DNA of 44,215 nucleotides, from contig NZ_JADWYX010000078.1 in NCBI RefSeq assembly GCF_016786355.1, positions 1-44,215 of the forward strand, written 5' to 3'. The notes beneath the pieces were generated by a model. It did not search any database. It saw only the letters and a list, made by a program, of their open reading frames with translations, and was not told the origin of the DNA. Of the stretch, positions 22,913 through 31,814 are shown one piece after another. The DNA is from Frankia sp. AgB1.9. GTDB lineage: Bacteria; Actinomycetota; Actinomycetes; Frankiales; Frankiaceae. The position numbers were made by a program, and so were the translations under genes. Numbering within the stretch: position 1 is the stretch's first letter; each line of letters starts with the position of its first letter.

Positions 22913-24409
22913 TTACAGACGTCCAGGTAGCCCCGTCGACCATTTCCGCCGCCTGGCGGAGAGCCGAACGCCCTGGTCAGAGCCATGGAGAGGGCCGAGC
23001 GTCGCGGCGACGGCCGCGGCGAGCGCCGCCGGCTCGCCGGAGCCGAGCACGCCCTCGGCGAAGCCGAGTCGGCGCAGGTCGGTCGGCCGCAGGCCACCGA
23101 GGTCGGCCGCCCGCTCGGCCGGGATGCGCAACGTGGTGGCCGCCCCCTCCGGGGCGAGTGCCGTCAGGTAGCTGTCCGGGGCCATCAGCAGGACGTCCAC
23201 GCAGGCCGCGGCCAGCGCTCCGCCCGAACCGCCCTCGCCGACGACGACGCAGATGGTCGGGCTCGGGCAGGCCAGCACCGCCCCCATCGCCGCACCGATC
23301 GCCGCGGCGACGCCGCCGGCCTCGGCCGCCGGGCTCGGGTCGGCGCCCGGCGTGTCGACGAAGGTCACCAGCGGGAGCCCGAGCCGGCCGGCCAGGTGAG
23401 CGGCCCGCTCCAGCAGCCGGAAGCCGGCCGGCCCGGGGGCCGTGCCCGGCGTCGCAGCCAGCGCCACGGCGACCACGCCGGTACCCGTGGCGTCGGCGAG
23501 CAGGCCCAGCCGGGCCCGCACCGTCGCGTCGCCGCCCGCGAGCTCGACGCCGCGCGGCACCAGTGCGTCGAGCGCGGCGCCGGCGGTGGTCCGCCCGGGC
23601 GCGCGAGCGGCCTGGACCTGCTCCCAGCCGCGCCGCACGGCGGTCCCGTCGTCGACACCGACTTCGGTCGGACCGGCGTCGCCTGAACCGGCCGGTTTCG
23701 CCGTCACGGCGGCGAGCGCCGTCGCCAACCAGGCCTCGACCTGGTCTGGCTGGGCGACGACGTCAACGTGCCCGGCCGCGAACGCCGACTCGGCGGTGTG
23801 GCTCGAACCGTCGAGGGCCGTGCCGGTGACCGCCGTGACGACCCGGGGGCCGGCGAACCCGACCGTCGCTCCCGCGACCGCGCAGCGCAGGTCGGCGCGG
23901 GACGCGACCGTCACCCACACGCCGCCGGTCGTCGGCTGGTCGACCACGGCCAGGTGCGGCACGCCGGCCTCGGCCAGGCGCATCGCCGCGAGCGCCGCTC
24001 GTGGCAGCCCGACCAGGCCGGCCACGCCCTCCTGCAGCCGGGTGCCGCCGCTACGCAGGAAGGACAGCAGCGGCAGGCCCGTCGTGGCCGCGTGCTCGGC
24101 CGCCGCGGCGAAGGTGGCCGCGTCGACCTCGCCGAAGCTCCCGCCGTACACGGCGAACTCCCAGACCGCGACGACGCAGTGAGCGCCCGCGACCGTCCCG
24201 TCGCCCCACCAGACCGCGGGTCTCCCGGTGTAGTTCGGCCAGTCGATCCGGTTGGGCGCGGGCGGCGACGGTGGCCGCGGGCTGACCGCGGCGAGCAGGC
24301 GGGCGCGCCAGTCGGCCGGGGCGGGTGGGCGGTCCTGAGCCGGTTCGGGGCACGGTTGCTGGCCCCGCTCGGCATGGCGGTCGGCCGACGTCGGATGGCG
24401 ATCGGTCAT
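22913..24409 (-). CDS. Fused acyl-CoA carboxylase carboxyltransferase (AccD-AccA like)
   Basis: A 498-residue protein with two crotonase-fold halves. The N-terminal half is AccD-like (SFLRSGGTRLQEGVAGLVGL, GGVWVTVASRADL). The C-terminal half is AccA-like (VTFVDTPGADPSPAAEAGGV, VVGEGGSGGALAAACVDVLL, PEGAATTLR). It would move the carboxyl group from carboxybiotin to acetyl-CoA or another acyl-CoA. The zinc-binding Cys motif of classical AccD is missing, and the N-terminus is only a Pro-rich leader. ATG at 24409 is chosen; the frame is open to 24541. No biotin carboxylase or BCCP gene is nearby. A partner encoded elsewhere is therefore needed, and its true acyl-CoA substrate is uncertain. Confidence 0.85.
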   Translation of the reverse strand: MTDRHPTSADRHAERGQQPCPEPAQDRPPAPADWRARLLAAVSPRPPSPPAPNRIDWPNYTGRPAVWWGDGTVAGAHCVVAVWEFAVYGGSFGEVDAATFAAAAEHAATTGLPLLSFLRSGGTRLQEGVAGLVGLPRAALAAMRLAEAGVPHLAVVDQPTTGGVWVTVASRADLRCAVAGATVGFAGPRVVTAVTGTALDGSSHTAESAFAAGHVDVVAQPDQVEAWLATALAAVTAKPAGSGDAGPTEVGVDDGTAVRRGWEQVQAARAPGRTTAGAALDALVPRGVELAGGDATVRARLGLLADATGTGVVAVALAATPGTAPGPAGFRLLERAAHLAGRLGLPLVTFVDTPGADPSPAAEAGGVAAAIGAAMGAVLACPSPTICVVVGEGGSGGALAAACVDVLLMAPDSYLTALAPEGAATTLRIPAERAADLGGLRPTDLRRLGFAEGVLGSGEPAALAAAVAATLGPLHGSDQGVRLSARRRKWSTGLPGRL

Positions 24410-24700
24410 GTCCGCATCGTCAGGCCCGGCGGGTGGCCGTGTCGCCGTCCCGCGCCGAATGTCACTCCGCGCTGTGGACTCGCTGGCCAGCGGGCTGCTC
24501 TGGTCCCGTCGACCGGTCTGGCGGCGGTCGGGAAACACCATGGGTTTGGACGTGACAACCCGGCGTGTGCGGTAGCGGCGTCGCCGTTGGCATACTGTGC
24601 AAAGTCACCATCATGCCGGTAGCGGCTGAATGCGCGGCTTGTGACGCAACGCCAAGTCGACTGGGCTCGTCGGCAGCGCGCGGCCAGCGCGAGGGGGGCC

Positions 24701-26689
24701 ATGCTCACACCGCTCACCGACGACGATCCCACCGCCATCGGCCCGTACCGGCTGCAGAACCGGATCGGCGAGGGCGGGATGGGCACCGTCTATCTGGCAT
24801 TCACCGAGCGTCGCGAGCCTGTCGCCGTGAAGGTCGCCTCGGCGGAGCTCGCCGAGGACGTGGAGTTCCGCCGCCGGTTCCAGCGCGAGGTGCGGGCCGC
24901 GCAGCGGGTTCGCGGTGGCGCGGTCGCCGCCGTGCTCGACGCCGACACCGAGTCCGAGCGGCCCTGGATGGTCACGGAGTACGTCGAGGGCATCAGCCTG
25001 GCCGACGCGGTACGCCAGCGCGGGCCGCTGACCGAGCGGCTGGTGCGCGGCCTCGCGGCCGGCCTGGCCGACGCCCTCGTGGCGATCCACGAGGCCGGCG
25101 TGGTGCATCGCGACCTGAAGCCGTCCAACATCCTGCTGGCCTGGGACGGCCCTCGGGTGATCGATTTCGGGATCGCCCAGCTCGATGGCAACGCCACGCT
25201 CACCCGCACGGGCCACGTCGTCGGCACGCTCGCGTGGATGGCGCCCGAGCAGATGCGGGGCGAGCAGGCTGGGCCACCGGCCGACATCTTCTCCTGGGGC
25301 TGCTGCGTCGCCTACGCGGCGACCGGCCGGCATCCGTTCCACGCCGACCGCGCCGAGGTGCTGGCCTTCCGCATCCAGCGGGAGGGGCCGGACCTCGAGC
25401 ACCTGCCCGACTACCTGCTCGCGACGGTCATCCCGGCGCTGGAGAAGGAACCAGGCCTACGCCCGTCGGCCGCCGGGCTGCTCGCCAACCTGAGTGGCCA
25501 CCCGGTGCGCACCATGAGCGAGGCGCATCGGGCGACCGAGACCGTGCTGGAGCGGGACTGGACCGGTCAGCTGCCCGGTCGGCCGGCTCGGCGCCCGGAT
25601 CCCGACCCGCGGCTCGCCGCCCGCCACGGTGGGGCATTACCTGCGCCGGCCGGGCCGATGTCGAGGCCCGTGCCGGCGACCTGGCGGCCAGCTCCGGCTC
25701 CCGCGTCAGGGGCCCGGCCGGTGGCCGCGGCGCTGGACCAGCCGCGCCCGGGTGACGTCCCACCCGCCGGCCGGCGTCCCGACGCCCCGCGCCCCGACGC
25801 CCCGCGCCCCGACGCCCCGCGCCAGACCGGCCCGAATCCGCTCGGCCAGCGGCTGCCCGACGGTTACCCGCCCGGGCAGCCCGGCGCCCAGCCGCCGCCA
25901 CAGCCGTGGTCCGGTGGGTACCCCGCCGGACCAGCGCGGGCCGAGCCTCCCCGGCCCTCGCCGCCGCGGCAGCCGAACGCCCCCGAGCAGTACCCGCTTC
26001 CCGCCCAGGACCCGGACTGGCGGTCGGCGCGGGCCGGGTCGCTGGGTGTCCCGCCACCGGCTGACGCGTATCGGGCGGCCCCGCCACGGCCTGAGTCCTA
26101 CCGTCCGGAACCGGCCGGTGGCGGGTACCGGCCGATGCCGGCCGCGGCCTCCTACCCGCCGGCGCCGCCCCCGTCAGATTCATATCGGCCCGCGGTGCCC
26201 CCGCCCGATCCGTATCGGCCCCCGCCGCCGACGGGCAATGGACACAACCCCGCGTTGCCGATGGGCGACGGGTACCGCGCCGCGTTGCCGGCGGGCGGTG
26301 GGTACCGGCCTTCGCTACCGCCGGCCGGCTCGGCCCCGGGGACTCCGTACCCGCTGCCCGCGGGCGCGCCTGTTGACCCACGGCGGCCCCGACCGCCGGT
26401 GGCCGGGAGACCTCCTGGCGCTGAGGAGGTCGTCGGCGGCGGGAAATCGGTTCCCGTCGGCGGCGCGGCGGCCTGGAACGTGCCCGCGATGCTGTCGGCC
26501 GCGCTCTCCGTGTGCTGGCTGTTCGGGCTCGGCAGCGTGGCCGGCGTCTATCTCGGCTACCGGGCCCGGTCCGCCGCCCGGTCCGTCGCCCGGCGTGGTG
26601 ACCGCCTGGCCGCGGTGGGCATCATGCTCGGCTGGCCCGGGATCATCGTCGCGATGATCTTCCTTGGAGTGGCCGCCGGTCGCGGCTGA
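24701..26689 (+). CDS. Membrane-linked serine/threonine protein kinase with Pro-rich linker
   Basis: A PknB-like (Hanks-type) kinase of 662 residues. The catalytic domain spans about 14-270: glycine loop GEGGMG (23-28), Lys44 (VAVKVA), HRDLKPSN (136-143), DFG (155-157), and WMAPEQMRG in the P+1 region. A 300-residue Pro-rich linker follows, with three RPDAP units (about 25775-25830) and YRP/PPP repeats. At the C-terminus are two hydrophobic helices (about 590-660, WNVPAMLSAALSVCWLFGLG and LAAVGIMLGWPGIIVAMIFL), resembling a DUF4190-type domain. There are no PASTA repeats. ATG at 24701 follows GAGGGGGG; the frame is open upstream to 24641. The kinase domain should face the cytoplasm. Substrates are unknown. 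Confidence 0.9.
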   Translation: MLTPLTDDDPTAIGPYRLQNRIGEGGMGTVYLAFTERREPVAVKVASAELAEDVEFRRRFQREVRAAQRVRGGAVAAVLDADTESERPWMVTEYVEGISLADAVRQRGPLTERLVRGLAAGLADALVAIHEAGVVHRDLKPSNILLAWDGPRVIDFGIAQLDGNATLTRTGHVVGTLAWMAPEQMRGEQAGPPADIFSWGCCVAYAATGRHPFHADRAEVLAFRIQREGPDLEHLPDYLLATVIPALEKEPGLRPSAAGLLANLSGHPVRTMSEAHRATETVLERDWTGQLPGRPARRPDPDPRLAARHGGALPAPAGPMSRPVPATWRPAPAPASGARPVAAALDQPRPGDVPPAGRRPDAPRPDAPRPDAPRQTGPNPLGQRLPDGYPPGQPGAQPPPQPWSGGYPAGPARAEPPRPSPPRQPNAPEQYPLPAQDPDWRSARAGSLGVPPPADAYRAAPPRPESYRPEPAGGGYRPMPAAASYPPAPPPSDSYRPAVPPPDPYRPPPPTGNGHNPALPMGDGYRAALPAGGGYRPSLPPAGSAPGTPYPLPAGAPVDPRRPRPPVAGRPPGAEEVVGGGKSVPVGGAAAWNVPAMLSAALSVCWLFGLGSVAGVYLGYRARSAARSVARRGDRLAAVGIMLGWPGIIVAMIFLGVAAGRG

Positions 26690-27103
26690 CCGGGTATTCG
26701 GCGCGGAAACGCCATGCGCCGGCCGACCATTTCAGAGAGTCGCGTGATGTGAGATCGGACATACGCCGACGTCGGTTCTGTTCCGGCTGAGCCGGTTGTC
26801 GTTCGCCGGCGGGTAACCCGCCAGGTGAGTTCGATACCACCGACATCCGGGGGCGGCCAGGCATTTTGTACGGTTCTGCCGCGCGTGCATGGGCGGCGCG
26901 GCTGTGTCGGTGTGTCAGACGGTTACGTCGATGCCGGCCGCGGGCCGCCCAGGCGGCGCGGTGTGGGTCACAATCGGCACCCCTGCGAAGTGGTGGTGCC
27001 GTCCGTGGCCTGGACCGCGCAGGCGCGCGTCACGGCGGGTGCGTCGATAGGCTCGCATCCGTTCCGTGCATCCCCTGACCGACCGCACCCCACTGGACGG
27101 ACC
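26690..27103. other. Intergenic region upstream of sucC
   Basis: About 414 bases lie between the kinase gene and sucC. The sucCD promoter must be here, but I find no clear -35/-10 pair. A short palindrome, GGCGGGT-A-ACCCGCC near 26808-26822, is too tight to form a stable hairpin and may be a protein site. The sucC reading frame is open through much of the interval, but its translation does not look like protein. Confidence 0.4.
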
Positions 27104-28270
27104 GTGGATCTCTTCGAATACCAGGCGAAGGCCCTCTTCGCCGAACATGGCGTCCCGGTGCCCACCGGCAAGACCGCCGCCACCCCGGAAGAAGCCCGCG
27201 CGATCGCCGCGGAGCTAGGCGGCAAGGTCGTCGTCAAGGCCCAGGTGAAGGCCGGTGGCCGCGGCAAGGCCGGCGGCGTGAAGGTCGCCGACGGGCCGGA
27301 CGACGCCTTCGAGAAGGCCAGCGCCATCCTCGGGATGGACATCAAGGGCCACACCGTGCACTCGGTGCTCGTCGAGCAGGCCAGCAACATCGCGGAGGAG
27401 TACTACGCGTCGTTCCTGCTGGACCGCGCGAACCGTACCTTCCTGGCGATGGCGTCCCGCGAAGGTGGCATGGAGATCGAGGAGGTCGCCGCCACCAAGC
27501 CCGAGGCGCTCGCCCGCATCCACATCGACCCACTGGCCGGCGTCGACCTGGCGAAGGCCCGTGAGATCGCCGTCGCCGCCAAGCTCCCCGAGGCCGCCCT
27601 CGACGGCGCCGCCGAGCTGCTCACCAAGCTCTGGGAGGTGTTCGTCAAGGCGGACGCCACCCTGGTCGAGGTCAACCCGCTGATCCTGACCAGCGAGGGC
27701 ACGGTCGTCGCTCTCGACGGCAAGGTCTCGCTGGACGAGAACGCCGACTTCCGGCACCCGGAGAACGAGGCGCTCGTCGACAACTCCGCGGTCGACCCGC
27801 TGGAGCAGAAGGCGAAGGAAAAGGGCCTCAACTACGTCAAGCTGACCGGTGAGGTCGGCATCATCGGCAACGGCGCCGGCCTGGTCATGTCGACCCTGGA
27901 CGTCGTCACCTACGCCGGTGAGGAGTTCGGCGGGAAGCGCCCGGCGAACTTCCTCGACATTGGCGGCGGCGCCTCGGCCGAAGTCATGGCGAACGGCCTT
28001 TCGATCATTCTTTCCGACCCGTCGGTGAAGAGTGTCTTCGTCAACATCTTCGGCGGTATCACCGCCTGTGACGCGGTCGCCAACGGCATCATCAAGGCGC
28101 TCGAGCTGGTGGGCGACATCACCACCCCGCTGGTCGTCCGCCTCGACGGCAACAACGCCGAGGAAGGCCGACGCATCCTCGCCGAGGCCAATCTCCCGGT
28201 TGTGAAGCCGGTCGACACCATGGACGGCGCGGCCAAGCTCGCCGCCGAGCTCGCCGCCGCCGCGGCCTGA
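27104..28270 (+). CDS. sucC: Succinyl-CoA synthetase beta subunit (ADP-forming)
   Basis: With SucD it interconverts succinyl-CoA and succinate with substrate-level phosphorylation in the TCA cycle. GTG at 27104 begins MDLFEYQAKALFAEHGVPVP, the standard N-terminus; the open frame reaches 26825 without family similarity. The 388-residue length is typical. The ATP-grasp domain contains VVVKAQVKAGGRGKAGGVK, and the C-terminal CoA-ligase domain includes NGAGLVMSTLDVV and NFLDIGGGASAE with the nucleotide-binding VFVNIFGGITACD. sucD starts 23 bases downstream. Confidence 0.96.
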   Translation: MDLFEYQAKALFAEHGVPVPTGKTAATPEEARAIAAELGGKVVVKAQVKAGGRGKAGGVKVADGPDDAFEKASAILGMDIKGHTVHSVLVEQASNIAEEYYASFLLDRANRTFLAMASREGGMEIEEVAATKPEALARIHIDPLAGVDLAKAREIAVAAKLPEAALDGAAELLTKLWEVFVKADATLVEVNPLILTSEGTVVALDGKVSLDENADFRHPENEALVDNSAVDPLEQKAKEKGLNYVKLTGEVGIIGNGAGLVMSTLDVVTYAGEEFGGKRPANFLDIGGGASAEVMANGLSIILSDPSVKSVFVNIFGGITACDAVANGIIKALELVGDITTPLVVRLDGNNAEEGRRILAEANLPVVKPVDTMDGAAKLAAELAAAAA

Positions 28271-28293
28271 GTCGAGAAGGAATACAGCTCACT

Positions 28294-29166
28294 ATGGCCA
28301 TCTGGCTCGACGAGAACAGCCGGATCGTGGTGCAGGGCATCACAGGTTCGGAAGGCAGCAAGCACGCGAAGCGCATGGCGGCATCTGGCGCGAAGATCGT
28401 CGCCGGGGTGAACGCCCGTAAGGCCGGTCAGTCCCAGGACGGCGTACCGGTGTTCGCGTCCGTCGCCGAGGCGATGGAGCAGACCGGCGCCGACGTCTCG
28501 GTCATCTTCGTCCCGCCGAAGTTCACCAAGGACGCGGCGCTCGAGGCGATCGACGCGGAGATCCCGCTCGCCGTCGTCATCACCGAGGGCGTGCCGGTGC
28601 ACGACACGACCTCGTTCTTCGCGACGGCGCAGGCCAAGGGCAAGACCCGGATCATCGGGCCGAACTGCCCGGGCATCATCAGCCCCGGCAAGTCGAACGC
28701 CGGCATCATCCCGGCCAGCATCACCCCGCCCGGGCGGATCGGCCTGGTCAGCAAGAGCGGCACGCTGACCTACCAGATGATGTACGAGCTGCGCGACTTC
28801 GGCTTCTCGACCGGCGTCGGCATCGGTGGCGACCCGGTCATCGGCACCATCCACGTCGACGCCCTGGACGCCTTCGAGGCGGACCCGGAGACCGACGCGA
28901 TCGTCATGATCGGTGAGATCGGTGGTGACGCCGAGGAGCGTGCCGCCGCGCACATCGAGGCGCACATCACCAAGCCGGTCGTCGGCTACGTCGCGGGCTT
29001 CACCGCTCCCGAGGGCAAGACGATGGGTCACGCCGGCGCGATCGTCTCCGGTTCGTCCGGTACGGCGCAGGCCAAGAAGGAAGCGCTGGAGAAGGCCGGG
29101 GTCCGGGTCGGCAAGACGCCGTCCGAGACCGCGCGTCTGATGGCCGACATCATGCGCTCGCTCTGA
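28294..29166 (+). CDS. sucD: Succinyl-CoA synthetase alpha subunit
   Basis: A 290-residue partner of SucC. It begins MAIWLDENSRIVVQGITGSEG, a CoA-binding Rossmann domain. It carries GPNCPGIISPGKSNAGIIP (122-140) and the phosphorylated His246 in GKTMGHAGAIVSG. GAAGGA lies about 12 bases upstream of the ATG. It forms an operon with sucC and is followed by a strong hairpin. Confidence 0.96.
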   Translation: MAIWLDENSRIVVQGITGSEGSKHAKRMAASGAKIVAGVNARKAGQSQDGVPVFASVAEAMEQTGADVSVIFVPPKFTKDAALEAIDAEIPLAVVITEGVPVHDTTSFFATAQAKGKTRIIGPNCPGIISPGKSNAGIIPASITPPGRIGLVSKSGTLTYQMMYELRDFGFSTGVGIGGDPVIGTIHVDALDAFEADPETDAIVMIGEIGGDAEERAAAHIEAHITKPVVGYVAGFTAPEGKTMGHAGAIVSGSSGTAQAKKEALEKAGVRVGKTPSETARLMADIMRSL

Positions 29167-29172
29167 CCAACG

Positions 29173-29207
29173 ACCCCGGTGTGGCCGCGACGTGGCCACA
29201 CCGGGGT
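29173..29207 (+). terminator. sucCD terminator, 14-bp stem
   Basis: The arms around CCCCGGTGTGGCC (29174-29186) and GGCCACACCGGGG (29194-29206) are perfectly complementary, extended by one A-T pair, with a 7-base loop. It starts 7 bases after the sucD stop. Confidence 0.85.
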
Positions 29208-29337
29208 GGTCGGCGGGCCCGGGCGCCCAGATAGCCCGCGGCTCGGCCGGGTGGCAGGCTTCGTCAGGTGCGGCGCCTCGGCATCGGGTTCGGCGGGACG
29301 CTGGTCCGCGTCGCAGTCAGGGATGGCTGTCATGGTC

Positions 29338-29368
29338 CTGACCGGCCCCGGCGCGAATCCGGGATAAT
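29338..29368 (+). promoter_or_regulatory. Possible promoter of the Pro-rich membrane protein gene
   Basis: GATAAT at 29363-29368 is a good -10 element in an otherwise GC-rich interval between the sucD terminator and the next gene. The best -35 candidate, CTGACC at 29338-29343, is weak and 19 bases away. Support is mainly positional. Confidence 0.35.
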
Positions 29369-29462
29369 ACGGTAGGACTTTCGTGGCGATGCTTGCTGAA
29401 TCAGAGGCCGCGCCGCGGCGATGCCGGATGCCGTGACGCTGGACAGAGCGGGGTTGGTCCCA

Positions 29463-30290
29463 ATGGTCAAGATCGCTGGTCGCGATGTCGCAACCAGTGA
29501 CGTCGGCATGGTCGCCGCCGGCGCGGTCGTGTTCATTGCGGGCTTCCTGCCCTGGATGCGGGTCGATTACTACTACTACCGCGGTGCCAGCCATGCGGGC
29601 TGGGCCTGCGGATTCTTTCCGGTTGTCGCGATTCTGCTCTCGGTCAGCGTGGCCGGGCTTGTCGCCGCACGGAGCTTCGGCGGCGTGCGGGTCCCGCAGC
29701 TCGGCCCGGTGGGCCCCGCGCTGCTCAATGTGATCCTCGGCGGCGTGGCGACGTTGTTCGTCCTCATCCGTCTCGTCAGCGTCAGCCCGTATGACCCGGG
29801 TATCGGGCTCTATTTCGGTCTCATCGGCGCGGCCGTCCTCACCGCCTTCGCCGCGATGGGACTGCTGTCCAGCGGCGAGTCGATTCCGGGACGCGGCCCG
29901 AGGCCCCCGGCGGCCCCCTTCGGCGCGCCGCCGCCGTACGGCCAGCCGCCCTACGGCCAGCCGTATGCCTACCAGCAGCCCCCCGGTGCCCCGTACGGGC
30001 AGCAGCCGAATGCTCCCTACGGCAGCCAGCCGACGCCCGCTCCCGGCTACGGCCAGCCCACGCCGGCCCCCGGCTATGGGCCGTCGACCCAGCCGACCGG
30101 CTACGGCCAGCAGCCCCCCGCGACGCCATATTCGCCCTACGGTCAGCCGGCGCCCTACGGCCAGCAGCCGCCGTCTCCCGGGTACGGTCAGCCGTCGGCG
30201 CCCGGCCACGGAACCCCGCCGCCGGGCTACGACCCCGGGTCCCAGGAGCCGCCGGCGGGCGGCCAGCCGTACGGGCAGCAGCCTGGCTAA
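29463..30290 (+). CDS. Four-helix membrane protein with PYGQ-rich tail (Rv0954-like)
   Basis: A 275-residue protein. Four hydrophobic segments occupy roughly residues 15-140 (VAAGAVVFIAGFLPWM, FFPVVAILLSVSVAGLVA, LLNVILGGVATLFVLI, FGLIGAAVLTAFAAMGLL). From about residue 145 comes a hydrophilic tail of PYGQ, GYGQP and PAPGYG repeats. Position after sucCD and before a PerM-like gene, plus the Pro-rich tail, match Rv0954 of M. tuberculosis, a membrane protein linked to the division machinery. ATG at 29463 is chosen as the protein then starts MVKIAGRD; ATG at 29421 is also in frame. A role at the division site is inference from position. Confidence 0.82.
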   Translation: MVKIAGRDVATSDVGMVAAGAVVFIAGFLPWMRVDYYYYRGASHAGWACGFFPVVAILLSVSVAGLVAARSFGGVRVPQLGPVGPALLNVILGGVATLFVLIRLVSVSPYDPGIGLYFGLIGAAVLTAFAAMGLLSSGESIPGRGPRPPAAPFGAPPPYGQPPYGQPYAYQQPPGAPYGQQPNAPYGSQPTPAPGYGQPTPAPGYGPSTQPTGYGQQPPATPYSPYGQPAPYGQQPPSPGYGQPSAPGHGTPPPGYDPGSQEPPAGGQPYGQQPG

Positions 30291-30350
30291 CGTGCCCCGC
30301 CGGCTCGGTATCGGCGGCGATTTCTGCTGGATCGGGTCGATTTCCGGGCG

Positions 30351-31721
30351 ATGACCCGGCGTGTTGGAACGACCAGTCGGCGGGGACATGCGAGCGTCGT
30401 CCCCGTGGCCCACCCCGTCGCGTCCCGCGGTAGCGCGGTGGTCCGGCGCAGCCGGGCCGCTCGGCTCGCCTACGCGTTCGGGGTATCCCTGCCAGGCCCG
30501 GTCGCGGCCGGCGCCGCCGGCCTGGTCGCGGTCGAGCTGCTCGTCCTGATGGCCTGGGGCGCGGATACCAGGGCCCAGGCCGGGGCCGGTTCCGCGCTGC
30601 GGGTCGGCGCCGACCTGTGGCTGCTCGCGCATGGTGCCTCCCTGCGGCTGCCGGCCGGCGCCGTCCACTTTCATCCGCTGGGCCTTGTCGTGATGCCCCT
30701 GCTGGTCGCAGGGTCCGCGGGGTACCGGCTGGCGGCGGCGCGCGCCGAGCAGCACTCGCTGCTGCAACGCGCGATGGCCGGCCGGCGCAGGCTCCCGATC
30801 CGGCCCGGAGCCACCCTGGCCTCCGGCACCGTGAGACCAGCCGCGGCGAAGGCGGCCGCGAGCGCACCCAGCCGGGTCTCGCGCCGCGCCGCGGCCCTGG
30901 ACGTGGTCGCGGTCGTGGTCGCGCAGACCGCGCTGGTGCTCGCGGTCTGCCTGGCGGCCTCGGCGCCGGCCGCGCGGCCCGCCGTGGGCTCGGCGGTGGC
31001 TGGCGCCATCGTGCTGAGCGGGCTCGGGGCGACCGCCGGTGTGCTGGCCGGCCACCGCCGGGTCCGGTCGGCGTGGCGGCTGGTGCCGGCGGTGCTTCGG
31101 GTCCCGCTCGCCGCGGGCTGCGCGGGGACGGCCGCCCTCGCCGCCGTCGGCGCGCTCGGCCTGTGCGTCCTGCTGATCGCGCGGGCCGGCAGCGTGGCCG
31201 CCGCGGCGAACGGTCTCGGCCCCGGGGTGGTCGGCGGTTTCGGCCTGTTCGCCGGGCAGCTCGCGGTGCTGCCCAACCTGGTCGTCTGGGGGGTCTGCTA
31301 CGCGCTGGGGATCGGCTTCGCGGCCGGTCCCGAGCTGACCCTGACTCCCACCAGCGCCGCCCCGGGCAGCCTGCCCGACCTGCCGGTGCTGCGGCTGCTG
31401 CCGACCGCGCCCCTGCCGGGTTGGGCCTGGCTGGTGCTGGCTGTCGCGCCGCTCGCCGCCGGCGTGGCCCTGGCGCTCACGGTCCGGCGCGGGAGCCCGG
31501 GTGGTGCGTTCGGCGGCCGGCTGAGCATGGTCTGCGCCGGCACGGTCGTCTGCGCCCTGCTGGTCGGCCTGCTGGCCGCCGTTTCCGGCGGCGGGATCGG
31601 CGCGGGCGTCGCGGCCCGGCTGGGACCGGCGCCCGGGTGGGCGATGCTCGCCACGTTCGTCGAGGTGGGGATGGCCGGGGCCCTGGTCACCAGCGTCGCC
31701 GAGCTGGTCCGCCGACGCTGA
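30351..31721 (+). CDS. perM: PerM-like polytopic membrane protein (DUF6350)
   Basis: A 456-residue, Ala/Gly/Leu-rich membrane protein with about nine or ten hydrophobic segments. These run from LAYAFGVSLPGPVAAGAAGL to MVCAGTVVCALLVGLLAAVSGGG, and the C-terminus is hydrophilic (ELVRRR). Length and position between an Rv0954-like gene and purN match PerM (Rv0955) of M. tuberculosis, needed for cell division under acid and magnesium stress. The N-terminal 40 residues are basic and cytoplasmic. ATG at 30351 is uncertain; GTG codons about 50 bases downstream are also usable. The assignment rests on context and topology more than on motifs. Confidence 0.72.
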   Translation: MTRRVGTTSRRGHASVVPVAHPVASRGSAVVRRSRAARLAYAFGVSLPGPVAAGAAGLVAVELLVLMAWGADTRAQAGAGSALRVGADLWLLAHGASLRLPAGAVHFHPLGLVVMPLLVAGSAGYRLAAARAEQHSLLQRAMAGRRRLPIRPGATLASGTVRPAAAKAAASAPSRVSRRAAALDVVAVVVAQTALVLAVCLAASAPAARPAVGSAVAGAIVLSGLGATAGVLAGHRRVRSAWRLVPAVLRVPLAAGCAGTAALAAVGALGLCVLLIARAGSVAAAANGLGPGVVGGFGLFAGQLAVLPNLVVWGVCYALGIGFAAGPELTLTPTSAAPGSLPDLPVLRLLPTAPLPGWAWLVLAVAPLAAGVALALTVRRGSPGGAFGGRLSMVCAGTVVCALLVGLLAAVSGGGIGAGVAARLGPAPGWAMLATFVEVGMAGALVTSVAELVRRR

Positions 31722-31814
31722 CCCGGACTGGCCCGCCACGTGTCGGAGCTGGTGGCTACGGTGAGCACGTCCGGGTGGCCGCGGCGAGCGGCCACGCGCC
31801 GGAAGGAGCCCGCC

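Noticed and set aside
26808..26822. Short palindrome as kinase-gene terminator
   Set aside because: The arms leave only one unpaired base, so no stable hairpin can form, and it lies over 100 bases past the stop.
29028..31739. 903-residue minus-strand open frame
   Set aside because: It runs antisense over the Pro-rich membrane protein and PerM-like genes and has only low-complexity composition.
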